DNA from: Alloboseaceae bacterium BT-24-1 | GTDB taxonomy: Bacteria > Pseudomonadota > Alphaproteobacteria > Rhizobiales > Beijerinckiaceae | Assembly (NCBI GenBank): GCA_025846845.1 | Contig: JAOYTL010000010.1 | Span: forward strand, 1 to 64,000 | DNA length: 64,000 nucleotides | Reading direction: 5' to 3' | Shown here: in pieces, positions 33,836 through 42,936 of the stretch | How the letters are laid out: each line of letters begins with the position of its first letter | Numbering within the stretch: position 1 is the stretch's first letter | Translations under genes and position numbers: made by a program | Notes under the pieces: model-generated | The model's input: the letters and a program-made list of their open reading frames with translations, nothing else | Told to the model about the DNA's origin: nothing | Database searches by the model: none

Positions 33836-34798
33836 ATGCTGACGTCCTTCATCAAGCGCGGGGCCGTAGCCGCCGTCGCGCTCGCAGGCCTCACCACGGC
33901 CGCCTTCGCGCAGATGGAACTGAAGATCATGGCTCCCGCCGCCCCGGGTGGCGGCTGGGACGGCACGGCGCGCTCGATGCAGCAGGCGCTGACCGCTGCC
34001 GGCATCGCCAAGAGCGTCCAGGTCACCAACGTCACCGGCGCCGGCGGCACCATCGGCCTCGCCCAGCTGATCGGCGCCAAGGGCGACGGCCACCAGCTGA
34101 TGGTCAACGGCTTCGTCATGGTCGGCGCGATCCTGCTCAACAAGTCGCCGGTGAACCTGACGCAGGCCACGCCGATCGCCCGGCTAACCGCCGAGGCGCT
34201 GGTCGTCGTCGTGCCGACGGATTCGCCGATCAAGAGCGCCAAGGACCTCGCCGAGCGCGTCAAGGCCGACCCGGCCAAGGTGACCTGGGCCGGCGGCTCG
34301 GCCGGCGGCGCCGACCACATCCTCGCCGCGCTCTTCACCGAAGCCGCCGGCGGCGATGCGAAGAAGATCAACTACATCCCGTTCTCAGGCGGCGGCGAGG
34401 CGCTCGCGGCGATGCTCGGCGGCCGCGTCACCGCCGGCATCTCGGGCTATGGCGAGTTCGAGGGCCAGATCAAGGCGGGCAAGCTGCGCGTCGTCGGCGT
34501 CAGCGCCAGCAAGCGCCTCGCCAATGCTCCGGACGCCCCGACCCTGAAGGAAGGCGGCGTCAACGTCGAGTTGCTGAACTGGCGTTCGGTCGTGGCACCT
34601 CCGGGCCTCAGCGACGCGCAGAAGACCGAGCTCTCCGGCGCGATCGACAAGCTGGCCAAGTCGAAGGAATGGGCCGAGATCCTCAAGGCCCGCGGCTGGG
34701 ATGATGCCTATCTCGGCTCGGCCGAGTTCGACAGCTTCCTGAAAGCCGAAACCGTCCGCGTCGAGAAGGTGATGAAGGATGTCGGCCTGGTGAAGTAA
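33836..34798 (+). CDS. tctC: Tripartite tricarboxylate transporter binding protein (TctC/Bug family)
   Basis: A 320-residue periplasmic receptor with signal peptide (AAVALAGLTTAAFAQ). Bug-family signatures include MAPAAPGGGWDGTARSMQQ, the NVTGAGGTIGL loop that coordinates the ligand carboxylate through waters, and IPFSGGGEALAAMLGG. The ligand is likely a di- or tricarboxylate. The ATG at 33836 has GGGAGG upstream. A hairpin follows, then tctB and tctA, an order that lets the binding protein be made in excess. Confidence 0.92.
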   Translation: MLTSFIKRGAVAAVALAGLTTAAFAQMELKIMAPAAPGGGWDGTARSMQQALTAAGIAKSVQVTNVTGAGGTIGLAQLIGAKGDGHQLMVNGFVMVGAILLNKSPVNLTQATPIARLTAEALVVVVPTDSPIKSAKDLAERVKADPAKVTWAGGSAGGADHILAALFTEAAGGDAKKINYIPFSGGGEALAAMLGGRVTAGISGYGEFEGQIKAGKLRVVGVSASKRLANAPDAPTLKEGGVNVELLNWRSVVAPPGLSDAQKTELSGAIDKLAKSKEWAEILKARGWDDAYLGSAEFDSFLKAETVRVEKVMKDVGLVK

Positions 34799-34817
34799 GG
34801 CCCTGAGACGTCGACGA

Positions 34818-34850
34818 GGGCGGGCTGCCGCAAGGCCGTCCGCCCTTTTT
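34818..34850 (+). terminator. Hairpin with U-run between tctC and tctB
   Basis: GGGCGG and CCGCCC arms enclose a GC-rich loop and are followed by TTTTT. It looks like a rho-independent terminator or attenuator that lowers tctBA expression relative to tctC. Confidence 0.75.
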
Positions 34851-34880
34851 CACCTTCGCTCCAGCCAGACGGCCGCGCCC

Positions 34881-35345
34881 ATGTCCCGCTCCTTCGACCG
34901 CCCGGCCCTCGTCGTCGCGATCCTGCTGCTCGCGGCAGCGGCGATCGTCGCCTTCGACGCCTCGCGCCAGACCATCACCTCGAACTATGGCGTCGGACCG
35001 ACCGCGATGCCGTACGTCGTCTGTGCCGGCCTCACCGTGCTCGGGCTGGCGCACTTCATCGTCGCCTTCAAGGACGGATTGCCGAAGCCGGAAGAGGCCG
35101 ACGGCAAGGCGCTGCTCTGGATCATCGGCGGCCTGGTCGGCCTCGTCGCCTGCATCGCGCTCGGCGGCGGCTTCATCATCGCCACGGCGATCGTCTTCGC
35201 CTGCACGGCGCGCGGGTTCGGGCGCGATGCGCTGATCGTCGACATCGTCATCGGGGCGGTGCTCGGCACCATCATCTATGTGGTCTTCCTCAAGCTCCTG
35301 ACCCTGTCGCTGCCGGCCGGGCCGCTCGAAGCGCTGCTGAGCTGA
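34881..35345 (+). CDS. tctB: Tripartite tricarboxylate transporter small membrane subunit TctB
   Basis: A 154-residue protein with four hydrophobic spans (about residues 10-30, 38-56, 74-108 as two, 115-140). TctB pairs with TctA; the NYGVGPTAMPYVV and AIVFACTARGFG segments are usual for the family. It lies 82 bp after tctC and 13 bp before tctA. The arrangement is a full tctCBA operon. Confidence 0.85.
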   Translation: MSRSFDRPALVVAILLLAAAAIVAFDASRQTITSNYGVGPTAMPYVVCAGLTVLGLAHFIVAFKDGLPKPEEADGKALLWIIGGLVGLVACIALGGGFIIATAIVFACTARGFGRDALIVDIVIGAVLGTIIYVVFLKLLTLSLPAGPLEALLS

Positions 35346-35358
35346 AGGAGCCAAGCAC

Positions 35359-36858
35359 ATGGAAACCCTGCTCTCGCTCGCCAATGGCTTCTCCGTCGCC
35401 CTCGAGCCCTCGAAGCTGCTGTTCTGCCTGATCGGCGTCTTTCTCGGCACCGCCGTCGGCGTGCTGCCCGGCATCGGCCCGGCGCTGACCGTGGCGCTGC
35501 TGCTGCCGGTCACCTTCAAGCTCGATCCGGCCGGCTCGCTGATCATGTTCGCCGGCATCTATTATGGCGGCATGTATGGCGGCTCGACCACCGCGATCCT
35601 GCTCAATGCTCCAGGCGAGAGTGCTTCACTCGCAACTGCGCTCGAAGGTTCGAAGATGGCCAAGGCCGGCCGCGGCGGCCCGGCGCTGGCCACGGCCGCG
35701 ATCGGCTCCTTCGTCGCCGGCCTGATCGCCACGATCGGCCTCGCCTTCCTGGCGCCCTGGCTGGTCGAGATCGCGGTCAAGTTCGGGCCGTGGGACTATT
35801 TCGCGCTGATGATCGTCGCCTTCGTCACGGTGTCGGCGACTTTCGGCGATTCGCCTTTGCGCGGCCTGACCAGCCTGTTCCTCGGCATGCTGCTCGGCCT
35901 CGTCGGCATCGACAAATTGACCGGACAGGCGCGACTGACCTTCGGCGTGCCCGAGCTGCTCAACGGCGTCGAGGTGACGACACTGGCGGTCGGCCTCTTC
36001 GCCGTCGGCGAGGCGCTCTACGTCGCCTCCAAGCGCTGGCGCGAGCCGGAGGAGATCATCCCGATCAAGGGCTCGCTCTGGATGACCAAGCAGGACTGGA
36101 AGCGCTCCTGGGCGCCCTGGCTGCGCGGCACCGCCTTCGGCTTCCCGATCGGCGCGCTGCCGGCGGGCGGCGCCGAGGTTCCGACCTTCCTTTCCTATTC
36201 GACCGAGAAGAAGCTCTGCAAATATCCGGAGGAATTCGGCAAGGGCGCGATCGAGGGCGTCGCCGGGCCGGAGGCCGCCAACAACGCCTCGGCCGCCGGC
36301 ACGCTGGTGCCGCTGCTGACGCTCGGCCTGCCGACCTCGGCGACCGCCGCGATCATGCTCGCCGGCTTCCAGCAATACGGACTCAACCCCGGCCCGCTGC
36401 TCTTCGCCGAGAAGCCCGACCTGGTCTGGGGCCTGATCGCCTCGCTCTTCGTCGCCAACGTCCTGCTGGTGATCCTGAACCTGCCGCTGATCGGGCTCTG
36501 GGTGCGATTGCTGGCGATCCCGCAGCCCTGGCTCTATGCCGGCATTCTGGTCTTCGCGACCATGGGCACGCTCGCGGTGAACCCCTCCCCGGTCGAGCTC
36601 GGCATGCTCTTCGGCTTCGGCTATCTCGGCTATCTGATGCGGCGCTATGATTATCCGGTCGCGCCGATGGTGGTCGGGCTGATCCTCGGGCCGATGGCGG
36701 AGGCGCAATTGCGCCGTGCCTTGCAGATCAGCCTCGGCGATCCGATGATCCTCCTGGAAAATCCGATCTCCGCGACATTGCTCGGCATCGCCTTCATCGC
36801 CCTGGTCGCGCCGTTCGTGATGAACGGGCTGAACAAGTTCAAGGCGGCGGAAGACTGA
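35359..36858 (+). CDS. tctA: Tripartite tricarboxylate transporter large membrane subunit TctA
   Basis: A 499-residue permease with about 12 spans. The TctA signature GTAVGVLPGIGPALTVALLLPVTF lies near residue 30 and a second GxLPAGGAEVPTFLSY loop near residue 270. MYGGSTTAILLNAPGES follows the first. These re-entrant loops form the substrate path, driven by H+ or Na+. Its 3' end is followed by a strong terminator, so it closes the operon. Confidence 0.95.
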   Translation: METLLSLANGFSVALEPSKLLFCLIGVFLGTAVGVLPGIGPALTVALLLPVTFKLDPAGSLIMFAGIYYGGMYGGSTTAILLNAPGESASLATALEGSKMAKAGRGGPALATAAIGSFVAGLIATIGLAFLAPWLVEIAVKFGPWDYFALMIVAFVTVSATFGDSPLRGLTSLFLGMLLGLVGIDKLTGQARLTFGVPELLNGVEVTTLAVGLFAVGEALYVASKRWREPEEIIPIKGSLWMTKQDWKRSWAPWLRGTAFGFPIGALPAGGAEVPTFLSYSTEKKLCKYPEEFGKGAIEGVAGPEAANNASAAGTLVPLLTLGLPTSATAAIMLAGFQQYGLNPGPLLFAEKPDLVWGLIASLFVANVLLVILNLPLIGLWVRLLAIPQPWLYAGILVFATMGTLAVNPSPVELGMLFGFGYLGYLMRRYDYPVAPMVVGLILGPMAEAQLRRALQISLGDPMILLENPISATLLGIAFIALVAPFVMNGLNKFKAAED

Positions 36859-36867
36859 TAACGTTAG

Positions 36868-36900
36868 GCGCAACCGGGGCAGCACGCCCCGGTTGCGCTT
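36868..36900 (+). terminator. Rho-independent terminator of the tctCBA operon
   Basis: GCGCAACCGGGGC and GCCCCGGTTGCGC are perfect 13-bp complements around AGCAC, ending in TT. It lies 10 bp after the tctA stop. Confidence 0.9.
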
Positions 36901-36967
36901 GAACAAATATGGCGTGACTGTGTTCTCCTCTTCACCGGCCGTCCGGCCCGTCGAGCGAGGATGAACC

Positions 36968-38392
36968 ATGAGCGACGCTACGCTGTCCCCTTCCGCCGCA
37001 CCGCAAGCCGAAGCCGAACCCAGCCTCCATCGCGTGATGGGCCCCTGGCTGCTGCTGCTCTTCATCGTCGGCGATATTCTCGGCACTGGCATCTACGCGC
37101 TCACCGGGCAGGTGGCGAAGCAGGTCGGCGGCGTCGTCTGGTTGCCCTTCCTGGTCGCCTTCGTGGTCGCGATGATCACGGCCTTCAGCTATCTTGAGCT
37201 GGTGACGAAATATCCGCGCGCCGCCGGCGCAGCGCTCTATGCGCACAAGGCCTTCGGCGTCCACTTCATCACCTTCATCGTCGCCTTTGCGGTGATGTGC
37301 TCCGGCATCACCTCGGCCTCGACCGCCTCGCGCGCCTTCGCCGCCAACATGTCGCAAGCCTTCGGGCTGAACCTCGCCGGCGGGATCGGCATCACACTCC
37401 TCGGCCTCGCCTTCATGGCGATCGTCGCGGCGGTGAACTTCCGCGGCGTCGGCGAGAGCGTGAAGGCGAATGTCGTGCTGACCTGCGTCGAGCTGACCGG
37501 CCTCTTGATCGTGATCTTCGTCGGCCTGTGGGCGATCGCCGCCGGCCAGGGCGACGTCTCGCGCATCACCCAGTTCAAGCCGGCGGCCGATGGCGGCATG
37601 TTCTGGCCGGTGATCGCGGCGACCACCCTCGCCTTCTTCGCGATGGTCGGCTTCGAGGACTCGGTCAACATGGCCGAGGAGACCAAAGATCCGACGCGGA
37701 TCTTCCCGAAGATTCTGCTCGCCGGCCTCGTCATCACCGGCGTGATCTATGTGCTGGTCTCGATCTCGGCGATCACGCTGGTCTCGCCCGAGCAGCTCGG
37801 CGAGGGCGAGACGCCGCTGCTCAAGGTGGTCGCGGCCGGCGCACCGAACTTCCCGATCTGGATCTTCGGCTTCATCACCATGTTCGCCGTCGCCAACAGC
37901 GCGCTGATCAACATGCTGATGGCGAGCCGGCTGGTCTACGGCATGAGCCGCGAGCACGTGCTGCCGCCGGCGCTTGGCAAGGTCCATCCGACGCGGCGCA
38001 GCCCTTACATCGCGATCGGCTTCACCACGCTGCTCGCCTTCGCCCTCATCACCTTCGTGGGCGAGGTACCGGCGCTGGGCGGGACGACGGCGCTGCTGCT
38101 GCTCTGCGTCTTCACGGTCGTCAACATCGCCGTGCTGGTGCTGCGCAAGGACACGGTCGAGCACGAGCATTTCCGCACACCGACGATACTGCCGATCATC
38201 GGAGCGATCTCCTGCGCCTTCTTTGCTGGTCCCTGGACCGGGCGCGACCCGGTCCAGTACAAGATCGCCGGCATCCTGATCGGCATCGGCATCGTGCTCT
38301 GGTTCGTCACCGTGATGGTCAACCGCGCCACCGGCGTTCGGCCGAGCGACCCGACGATGGAGGATCTCGGCGGAGGCGGGCCGGTGAACTGA
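36968..38392 (+). CDS. APC family amino-acid permease
   Basis: A 474-residue membrane transporter with about 12 spans. Residues ~30-50 give LLFIVGDILGTGIYALTG, the unwound TM1 GxG[TS]GIY motif for amino acid binding. TM6 AFFAMVGFEDSVNMAEETKDP is a match to the F[FE]A[YF]xGFD/E of the cationic/neutral amino acid branch. Substrate is not determined. The gene stands alone between two terminators. Confidence 0.88.
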   Translation: MSDATLSPSAAPQAEAEPSLHRVMGPWLLLLFIVGDILGTGIYALTGQVAKQVGGVVWLPFLVAFVVAMITAFSYLELVTKYPRAAGAALYAHKAFGVHFITFIVAFAVMCSGITSASTASRAFAANMSQAFGLNLAGGIGITLLGLAFMAIVAAVNFRGVGESVKANVVLTCVELTGLLIVIFVGLWAIAAGQGDVSRITQFKPAADGGMFWPVIAATTLAFFAMVGFEDSVNMAEETKDPTRIFPKILLAGLVITGVIYVLVSISAITLVSPEQLGEGETPLLKVVAAGAPNFPIWIFGFITMFAVANSALINMLMASRLVYGMSREHVLPPALGKVHPTRRSPYIAIGFTTLLAFALITFVGEVPALGGTTALLLLCVFTVVNIAVLVLRKDTVEHEHFRTPTILPIIGAISCAFFAGPWTGRDPVQYKIAGILIGIGIVLWFVTVMVNRATGVRPSDPTMEDLGGGGPVN

Positions 38393-38399
38393 ACGCCAA

Positions 38400-38431
38400 G
38401 AAAAAGGCCGCCGGTTTCGCCGGCGGCCTTT
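38400..38431. terminator. Bidirectional terminator between APC permease and DUF2059 gene
   Basis: AAAGGCCGCCGG and CCGGCGGCCTTT face each other with a 5-base loop. A-run on the left and T-run on the right serve the two strands, so it should stop both convergent transcripts. Confidence 0.85.
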
Positions 38432-38456
38432 GTCTATCGAGAGCGAGGCTTGCAGC

Positions 38457-38951
38457 TCAGAGCTGATGGCCGCGTTTGCGCATCTCTGCCTGGAAGAGGT
38501 CGAAAAGCCGGTTGCTGGTCGCGGTGCTCCAGGGCTGGAGCAGCGCAAAGATCTCGTCGATCACCTGCGGACGATAGGAATTGTAGCGCTGGCCGACAGG
38601 CGAGTTGAAGAAGGCCGCGACGTCCTTGAGGTCGGCCTCGGTCATCTTGCTGGCAAAAATCCGGGCCGAGCCGTCGACGATCTCGTCGCGCCGGAGATCG
38701 GCCTCGGCCTTGAGCGCGGTCAGAACCTCGTCCATGTCCTTCTTCAGCTCGGGCCGGGTCGAGCCGATGTTCTGCCGGACACCGGCGGTGAACTCGGCAT
38801 AGATCGACTCGAAGGACTGCGACAGGCCGGAGGAGATCACGACCTCGCGGGCGGCCTTGAGATGCTCCGGCGTCGGCGCCTGCTGCGCCAGCGCGGGCAC
38901 GGCGAACAACGCCAGCGAAAGAAGCGCACCTGCCAGGCTGTGACGGATCAT
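38457..38951 (-). CDS. DUF2059 domain protein, exported
   Basis: A 164-residue periplasmic protein with signal peptide (LAGALLSLALFAVPALAQ). The DUF2059 region contains KMTEADLKDVAAFFNSPVGQRYNSYRPQVI, the family core. Its function is unknown; members are all-helical. It stands alone downstream of rpiA on the minus strand. Confidence 0.88.
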   Translation of the reverse strand: MIRHSLAGALLSLALFAVPALAQQAPTPEHLKAAREVVISSGLSQSFESIYAEFTAGVRQNIGSTRPELKKDMDEVLTALKAEADLRRDEIVDGSARIFASKMTEADLKDVAAFFNSPVGQRYNSYRPQVIDEIFALLQPWSTATSNRLFDLFQAEMRKRGHQL

Positions 38952-39095
38952 GCGGTTACCCCTTCGTCGATCGCCCGGAATGCGGCGATTCCATTGTTCT
39001 GGTGCTGCAACGTCCCTGACCGGGCCGGTACGCCGGCCGCTCTTAGAACATGTCCAGCCAAAGTGGAAACCACTTTTGCGGCCAAACCACGCCCG

Positions 39096-39806
39096 TCAGC
39101 CGCGCTCGGCTGCGGGATCGCCGAGGACACGCACGCCATCGGCTCCAGCCAGGAAGGCCGCCGTCGCCAGGCCGAGGAAAAGGCCGTGCTCGACGACGCC
39201 GGGCACCTGGTTGAGAGCCAGCCCCAGCACCTCGGGCAGCTCGATCCGGCCAAGATGCGCATCGAGGATGTAGTGGCCGCCATCGGTCAGCAGCACCTCG
39301 CCATCAGCGCGCTTGCGTAACACCAGCTCGCCGCGCGCACCGGCCGAAGCGATCGCCGCAGCCACCGCCCGGCGTGTCACCTCGAGCCCGAAGGGCACAA
39401 CCTCGATCGGCAGAGGGAAGCGGCCCAGCGTCTCGACCTGCTTGCCGGTGTCGGCGATGACGATCATCCGCTTCGACGCCGCCGCGACAATCTTCTCGCG
39501 CAGATGCGCGGCACCGCCGCCCTTGATCAGGCGCAAGGCGCTGTCGATCTCGTCGGCGCCGTCGATGGTGAGGTCGAGTTCGGGCGTCTCGTCGAGCGTC
39601 GACATCGGGATACCGAGACCGAGTGCCTGCGCCTGCGTTGCCTCCGAGGTCGCGACACAAAGCACCTCGAGGCCGGCGGCGACCTTCGCTCCGAGCCCGT
39701 CGACGAAGAGCTTCGCGGTGGAGCCGGTGCCGAGACCAAGGCGCATGCCCGGCCGCACCAGTTCCAGCGCCGCCAGCGCGGCGGCCTTCTTCAGATCCTC
39801 GCTCAC
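39096..39806 (-). CDS. rpiA: Ribose-5-phosphate isomerase A
   Basis: Interconverts ribose 5-phosphate and ribulose 5-phosphate. The 236-residue protein has GLGTGSTAKLFV (phosphate loop), DGADEID (catalytic Asp and metal-free acid region), KGGGAAHLREKIVA (catalytic Lys) and FPLPIEVVPFG. The start is a GTG at 39806 overlapping the gabD stop (GTGA). The link with gabD reflects operon position only. Confidence 0.96.
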   Translation of the reverse strand: MSEDLKKAAALAALELVRPGMRLGLGTGSTAKLFVDGLGAKVAAGLEVLCVATSEATQAQALGLGIPMSTLDETPELDLTIDGADEIDSALRLIKGGGAAHLREKIVAAASKRMIVIADTGKQVETLGRFPLPIEVVPFGLEVTRRAVAAAIASAGARGELVLRKRADGEVLLTDGGHYILDAHLGRIELPEVLGLALNQVPGVVEHGLFLGLATAAFLAGADGVRVLGDPAAERG

Positions 39807-41254
39807 GCGCCGAGCCCACCCATCAGCATGTACTTGATCTCGACGAACTCCTCGATGCCGTGGAGCGAGCCCTCGCGGCCGAGGCCGGACTCCTTGACGC
39901 CGCCGAAGGGCGCGACCTCGGTGCCGAGAATGGCCGAGTTGACGCCAACCATGCCGTATTCGAGCTCCTCGGCGACGCGGAAGGCGCGGCCGAGATCCCT
40001 GGTGTAGAAGTAAGCTGCCAGGCCGAAGGGCGTGTCGTTCGCCATGGCGACGACCTCGTCCTCGCTCTTGAAGCGATAGACCGGCGCGATCGGCCCGAAC
40101 GTCTCCTCGGTGGTGACCAGCATCCTGGTGGTCACGCCGGAGATCACCGTCGGCTCGTAGAAAGTGCGGCCGAGCGCATGGCGCTTGCCGCCGACCATCA
40201 CCTTGGCACCATTGGCGACTGCATCGGCGACATGGCGCTCGACCTTCTCGACCGCGCGCTCGTTGATCAGCGGTCCCTGCACGACGCCGACCTCGACGCC
40301 GTTGCCGACCTTCATCTTGGCGACCTCGCCGGCGAACTTCGCAACGAAGTCGTCATGGATGCCGTCCTGGACGAAGAGCCGGTTGGTGCAGACGCAGGTC
40401 TGCCCCATATTGCGGAACTTGGCGATGATCGCGCCCTCGACCGCCTTGTCGAGATCGGCATCGTCGAAGACGATGAAGGGCGCATTGCCGCCGAGCTCGA
40501 GCCCGACCTTCTTCACCGTCGTGGCAGCCTGCTGCATCAAGAGCTTGCCGACCGGCGTCGAGCCGGTGAAGCCGATGAAGCGCACCGCCGGATGGCTGGT
40601 CATCACGCCGCCGATCGCCACCGCATCGCCAGTGACGATGTTGATGACGCCCTTGGGGAAGCCGGCGCGCTCGGCGAGCACGACCAGCGCGAGCGCGGTC
40701 AGCGGGGTGTCGGGCGCCGGCTTGACCACGAAGGTGCAGCCGGCCGCCAGACCCGGCGCACATTTGCGGGTGATCATCGCCGCCGGGAAGTTCCAGGGCG
40801 TGATCGCGGCGCAGACACCGACCGGCTGCTTCGCCACGATGATGCGCGAATTCGGGAAAGGCGAGGGAATGGTCTCGCCATAGATGCGCTTGGCCTCTTC
40901 GGCATAGAACTCGACGAAGGAGGCGGCATAGGCGACCTCGCCGCGGGCCTCGGCCAGCGGCTTGCCCTGCTCGGCCGTCATGATCTGCGCCAGGTCCTCC
41001 TGGTTCGCCATGATCAGATCGAACCATTTGCGCAGGATGACCGAGCGCTCCTTGGCTGATTTCTTCGCCCAGGGCTTGAAGGCGCGCGAGGCGGCCTCGA
41101 CCGCGGCGGTGGTCTCGTCCGCGCCGAAGCGCGGCACCTTGGCCAGCACCTCGCCCGTCGCCGGATTGTCGACCGCATCGACGCCCTCGCCGATCCAGGC
41201 GCCGTCGACATGGCACTGCGTGCGCAGCAGCGAGGGATCCTTGAGCGTCAGCAT
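39803..41254 (-). CDS. gabD: Succinate-semialdehyde dehydrogenase (GabD type)
   Basis: A 483-residue aldehyde dehydrogenase. ITPWNFPAAMITRK at ~151 binds NAD(P), E253 lies in LELGGNAPF and the nucleophile is C287 in GQTCVCTNR, the GabD-type CxC. It oxidises succinate semialdehyde to succinate in the GABA shunt. It precedes rpiA with overlapping codons. A second ALDH gene lies 2 kb away at 42937, but the two are distinct. Confidence 0.92.
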   Translation of the reverse strand: MLTLKDPSLLRTQCHVDGAWIGEGVDAVDNPATGEVLAKVPRFGADETTAAVEAASRAFKPWAKKSAKERSVILRKWFDLIMANQEDLAQIMTAEQGKPLAEARGEVAYAASFVEFYAEEAKRIYGETIPSPFPNSRIIVAKQPVGVCAAITPWNFPAAMITRKCAPGLAAGCTFVVKPAPDTPLTALALVVLAERAGFPKGVINIVTGDAVAIGGVMTSHPAVRFIGFTGSTPVGKLLMQQAATTVKKVGLELGGNAPFIVFDDADLDKAVEGAIIAKFRNMGQTCVCTNRLFVQDGIHDDFVAKFAGEVAKMKVGNGVEVGVVQGPLINERAVEKVERHVADAVANGAKVMVGGKRHALGRTFYEPTVISGVTTRMLVTTEETFGPIAPVYRFKSEDEVVAMANDTPFGLAAYFYTRDLGRAFRVAEELEYGMVGVNSAILGTEVAPFGGVKESGLGREGSLHGIEEFVEIKYMLMGGLGA

Positions 41255-41387
41255 GCGAACCTCCGGCGTCGTGAGCGGGTTGCCGGGGCTCTAGCATGTG
41301 CGGCGAGCGCTTGCCGATAGCAAAACGCCGCATGCACACGGTGCGCAGATTGCAGTTACCGTTCGGCCACCAGTCCGCCCGCAGCCG

Positions 41388-41777
41388 CTACTTCGCCATC
41401 GGCGTGCAGACGACCTTGTCGTCGAAGACATAGCAGACGCTGAGCTCGCCGGTGCGGACATTGGCGCGGAAGATGCCGCCTTCGCGCTCATGGCGTGAGG
41501 GAACGAGCACATAGTCGCTCGGCGCCTGCGGGCCGGCGCCCTCCCCGGCCGGGAAGCAGACGGTGACGCCGACACCGCCCTCCTTGAGCTGGAACTGGCA
41601 GGCACCGACTTCGCCCGTCGCCTTGTCGATGCGATAGACGCGATTGAGGTCGGTCTGCGGGGCGGGTGCAAACTCGAACGGCGCAGCCAACGCCGCGCCG
41701 AAGACTGGCAAGACGAACAGGCCGGCGCCCAGCGCCCGGCCGAGGGAGCTTCTGGAACAGCTCGACAGTTTCGGCAC
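41388..41777 (-). CDS. Small exported hypothetical protein
   Basis: A 129-residue protein with a signal peptide (ALGAGLFVLPVFGAALA). Mature features are DLNRVYRIDKATGEVGACQF, VCFPAGEGAG and FRANVRTGELSVCYVFDDKVVC: beta-rich with three or four cysteines and two repeated TGE...C segments, perhaps a duplicated motif. The start is a GTG with AGGGG upstream. The family is unknown to me. It lies alone. Confidence 0.6.
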   Translation of the reverse strand: MPKLSSCSRSSLGRALGAGLFVLPVFGAALAAPFEFAPAPQTDLNRVYRIDKATGEVGACQFQLKEGGVGVTVCFPAGEGAGPQAPSDYVLVPSRHEREGGIFRANVRTGELSVCYVFDDKVVCTPMAK

Positions 41778-41943
41778 CGCTACGACCCCTTTTGACGATT
41801 CGCCCGCACCCTATCATGCCGACCGAGCCGTATCATCGCGATTGCGGCAGGGTCACGACGAGATGAAGCCGCTGTTGCCGAAGCACCCTTGCCAACCGGC
41901 ATATCCCGGCCTTTATGCGGATGGCCACGCTACAGGATCGCCC

Positions 41944-42642
41944 ATGTCCCTGCCCCCGATCGTCGTCTTCGATCTCGACGGCACCCTCGCCGAGACCGCT
42001 CCCGACATCATGCACACGCTCAATGTCATCCTCGAGCGCGAAGGGCTGCCGGCGCTGCCGATCGAGCGGGCGCGCGAACTGGTCGGCGCCGGAGCTCGAG
42101 CCCTGATCGAGCGTGGCTTCAAGGTCAGCGGCCGGCCGCTCGACGCGCAAAGGCTCGAGGACCTGTTCGAGGACTTCCTGGTGATCTATGCCGACGCCGT
42201 CGCGAAGGACTCTTACATCCATGACGGCGTGATCGCCGCACTCGATGCGCTCGCGGCCGACGGCTTCGTCTTCGCCGTCTGCACCAACAAGCCGATCCTG
42301 CACACGCGGCTGATTCTCGACCATTTCGGCATCACCCAGCGCTTCGCGGCGATCGCCGGGCGTGACAGCTTCCCCTTCTTCAAGCCCGATCCGCGCCATC
42401 TGACCCAGACCATAGCCGAGGCCGGCGCCGATCCGGCACGCGCGGTGATGGTCGGCGATTCGCGCACCGATGTGAGCACGGCGCGCGCTGCGGGGATCCC
42501 GGTGGTTTGCGTGCCGTTCGGCTACACCGACGTGCCGGTGGAGAGCCTGGAGCCCGATCTGGTGATCCAGCACTTCAGCGAACTTCCGGACGCGGTGCGC
42601 CGGCTGACCAACCACGAGCCGGCACTCGCTACTCATTCTTGA
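41944..42642 (+). CDS. gph: Phosphoglycolate phosphatase (HAD superfamily)
   Basis: A 232-residue HAD hydrolase. Motif I is FDLDGTLAET (nucleophile and acid Asp), motif II VCTNKP, motif III FKPDPRHL with Lys, and motif IV VGDSRTDVSTA. The cap is helical, of Gph type. It removes 2-phosphoglycolate produced by photorespiration or DNA-end repair. Substrate assignment within HAD is moderate. It precedes the tRNA-Val gene by 36 bp. Confidence 0.85.
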   Translation: MSLPPIVVFDLDGTLAETAPDIMHTLNVILEREGLPALPIERARELVGAGARALIERGFKVSGRPLDAQRLEDLFEDFLVIYADAVAKDSYIHDGVIAALDALAADGFVFAVCTNKPILHTRLILDHFGITQRFAAIAGRDSFPFFKPDPRHLTQTIAEAGADPARAVMVGDSRTDVSTARAAGIPVVCVPFGYTDVPVESLEPDLVIQHFSELPDAVRRLTNHEPALATHS

Positions 42643-42678
42643 CGGCGCAGGCGCGCCCCACTAGGAACAGCGCGGTCC

Positions 42679-42753
42679 GGGCGGCTAGCTCAGCGGTAGA
42701 GCACTCCCTTCACACGGGAGGGGTCACAGGTTCGATCCCTGTGCCGCCCACCA
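42679..42753 (+). tRNA. tRNA-Val(CAC)
   Basis: The sequence folds as a cloverleaf: acceptor GGGCGGC/GCCGCCC, anticodon stem CTCCC/GGGAG around the loop TTCACAC with anticodon CAC, T loop GTTCGATCC, and an encoded 3' ACCA. CAC reads valine GTG codons. It lies after gph and is convergent with the aldehyde dehydrogenase. Confidence 0.97.
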
Positions 42754-42875
42754 TTTTCTCCGACATCTCCGGTAAAATCACCGCATCGGCCTAGGCCGCG
42801 AGATCGCGCCATGCGGCGTCTGCGATTCGCCGCTTGCACGGCTCCACGCACAGATCAGTGCTCGCCCTCCCGACG

Positions 42876-42909
42876 CAAAAAAGACCGCCGGGCCTTGGCC
42901 CGGCGGTCT
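42876..42909 (-). terminator. Rho-independent terminator of the aldehyde dehydrogenase gene
   Basis: On the minus strand AGACCGCCGGGCC and GGCCCGGCGGTCT form a 13-bp stem with a 2-base loop, followed by TTTTTT. It lies 27 bp downstream of the gene stop. Confidence 0.9.
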
Positions 42910-42936
42910 CTGAAGTCCATTTGTTGCGATCCTGGA

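Noticed and set aside
39623..41059. A 478-codon plus-strand frame opposite rpiA and gabD.
   Set aside because: Antisense of two well-supported genes; acidic/His-rich low-complexity translation.
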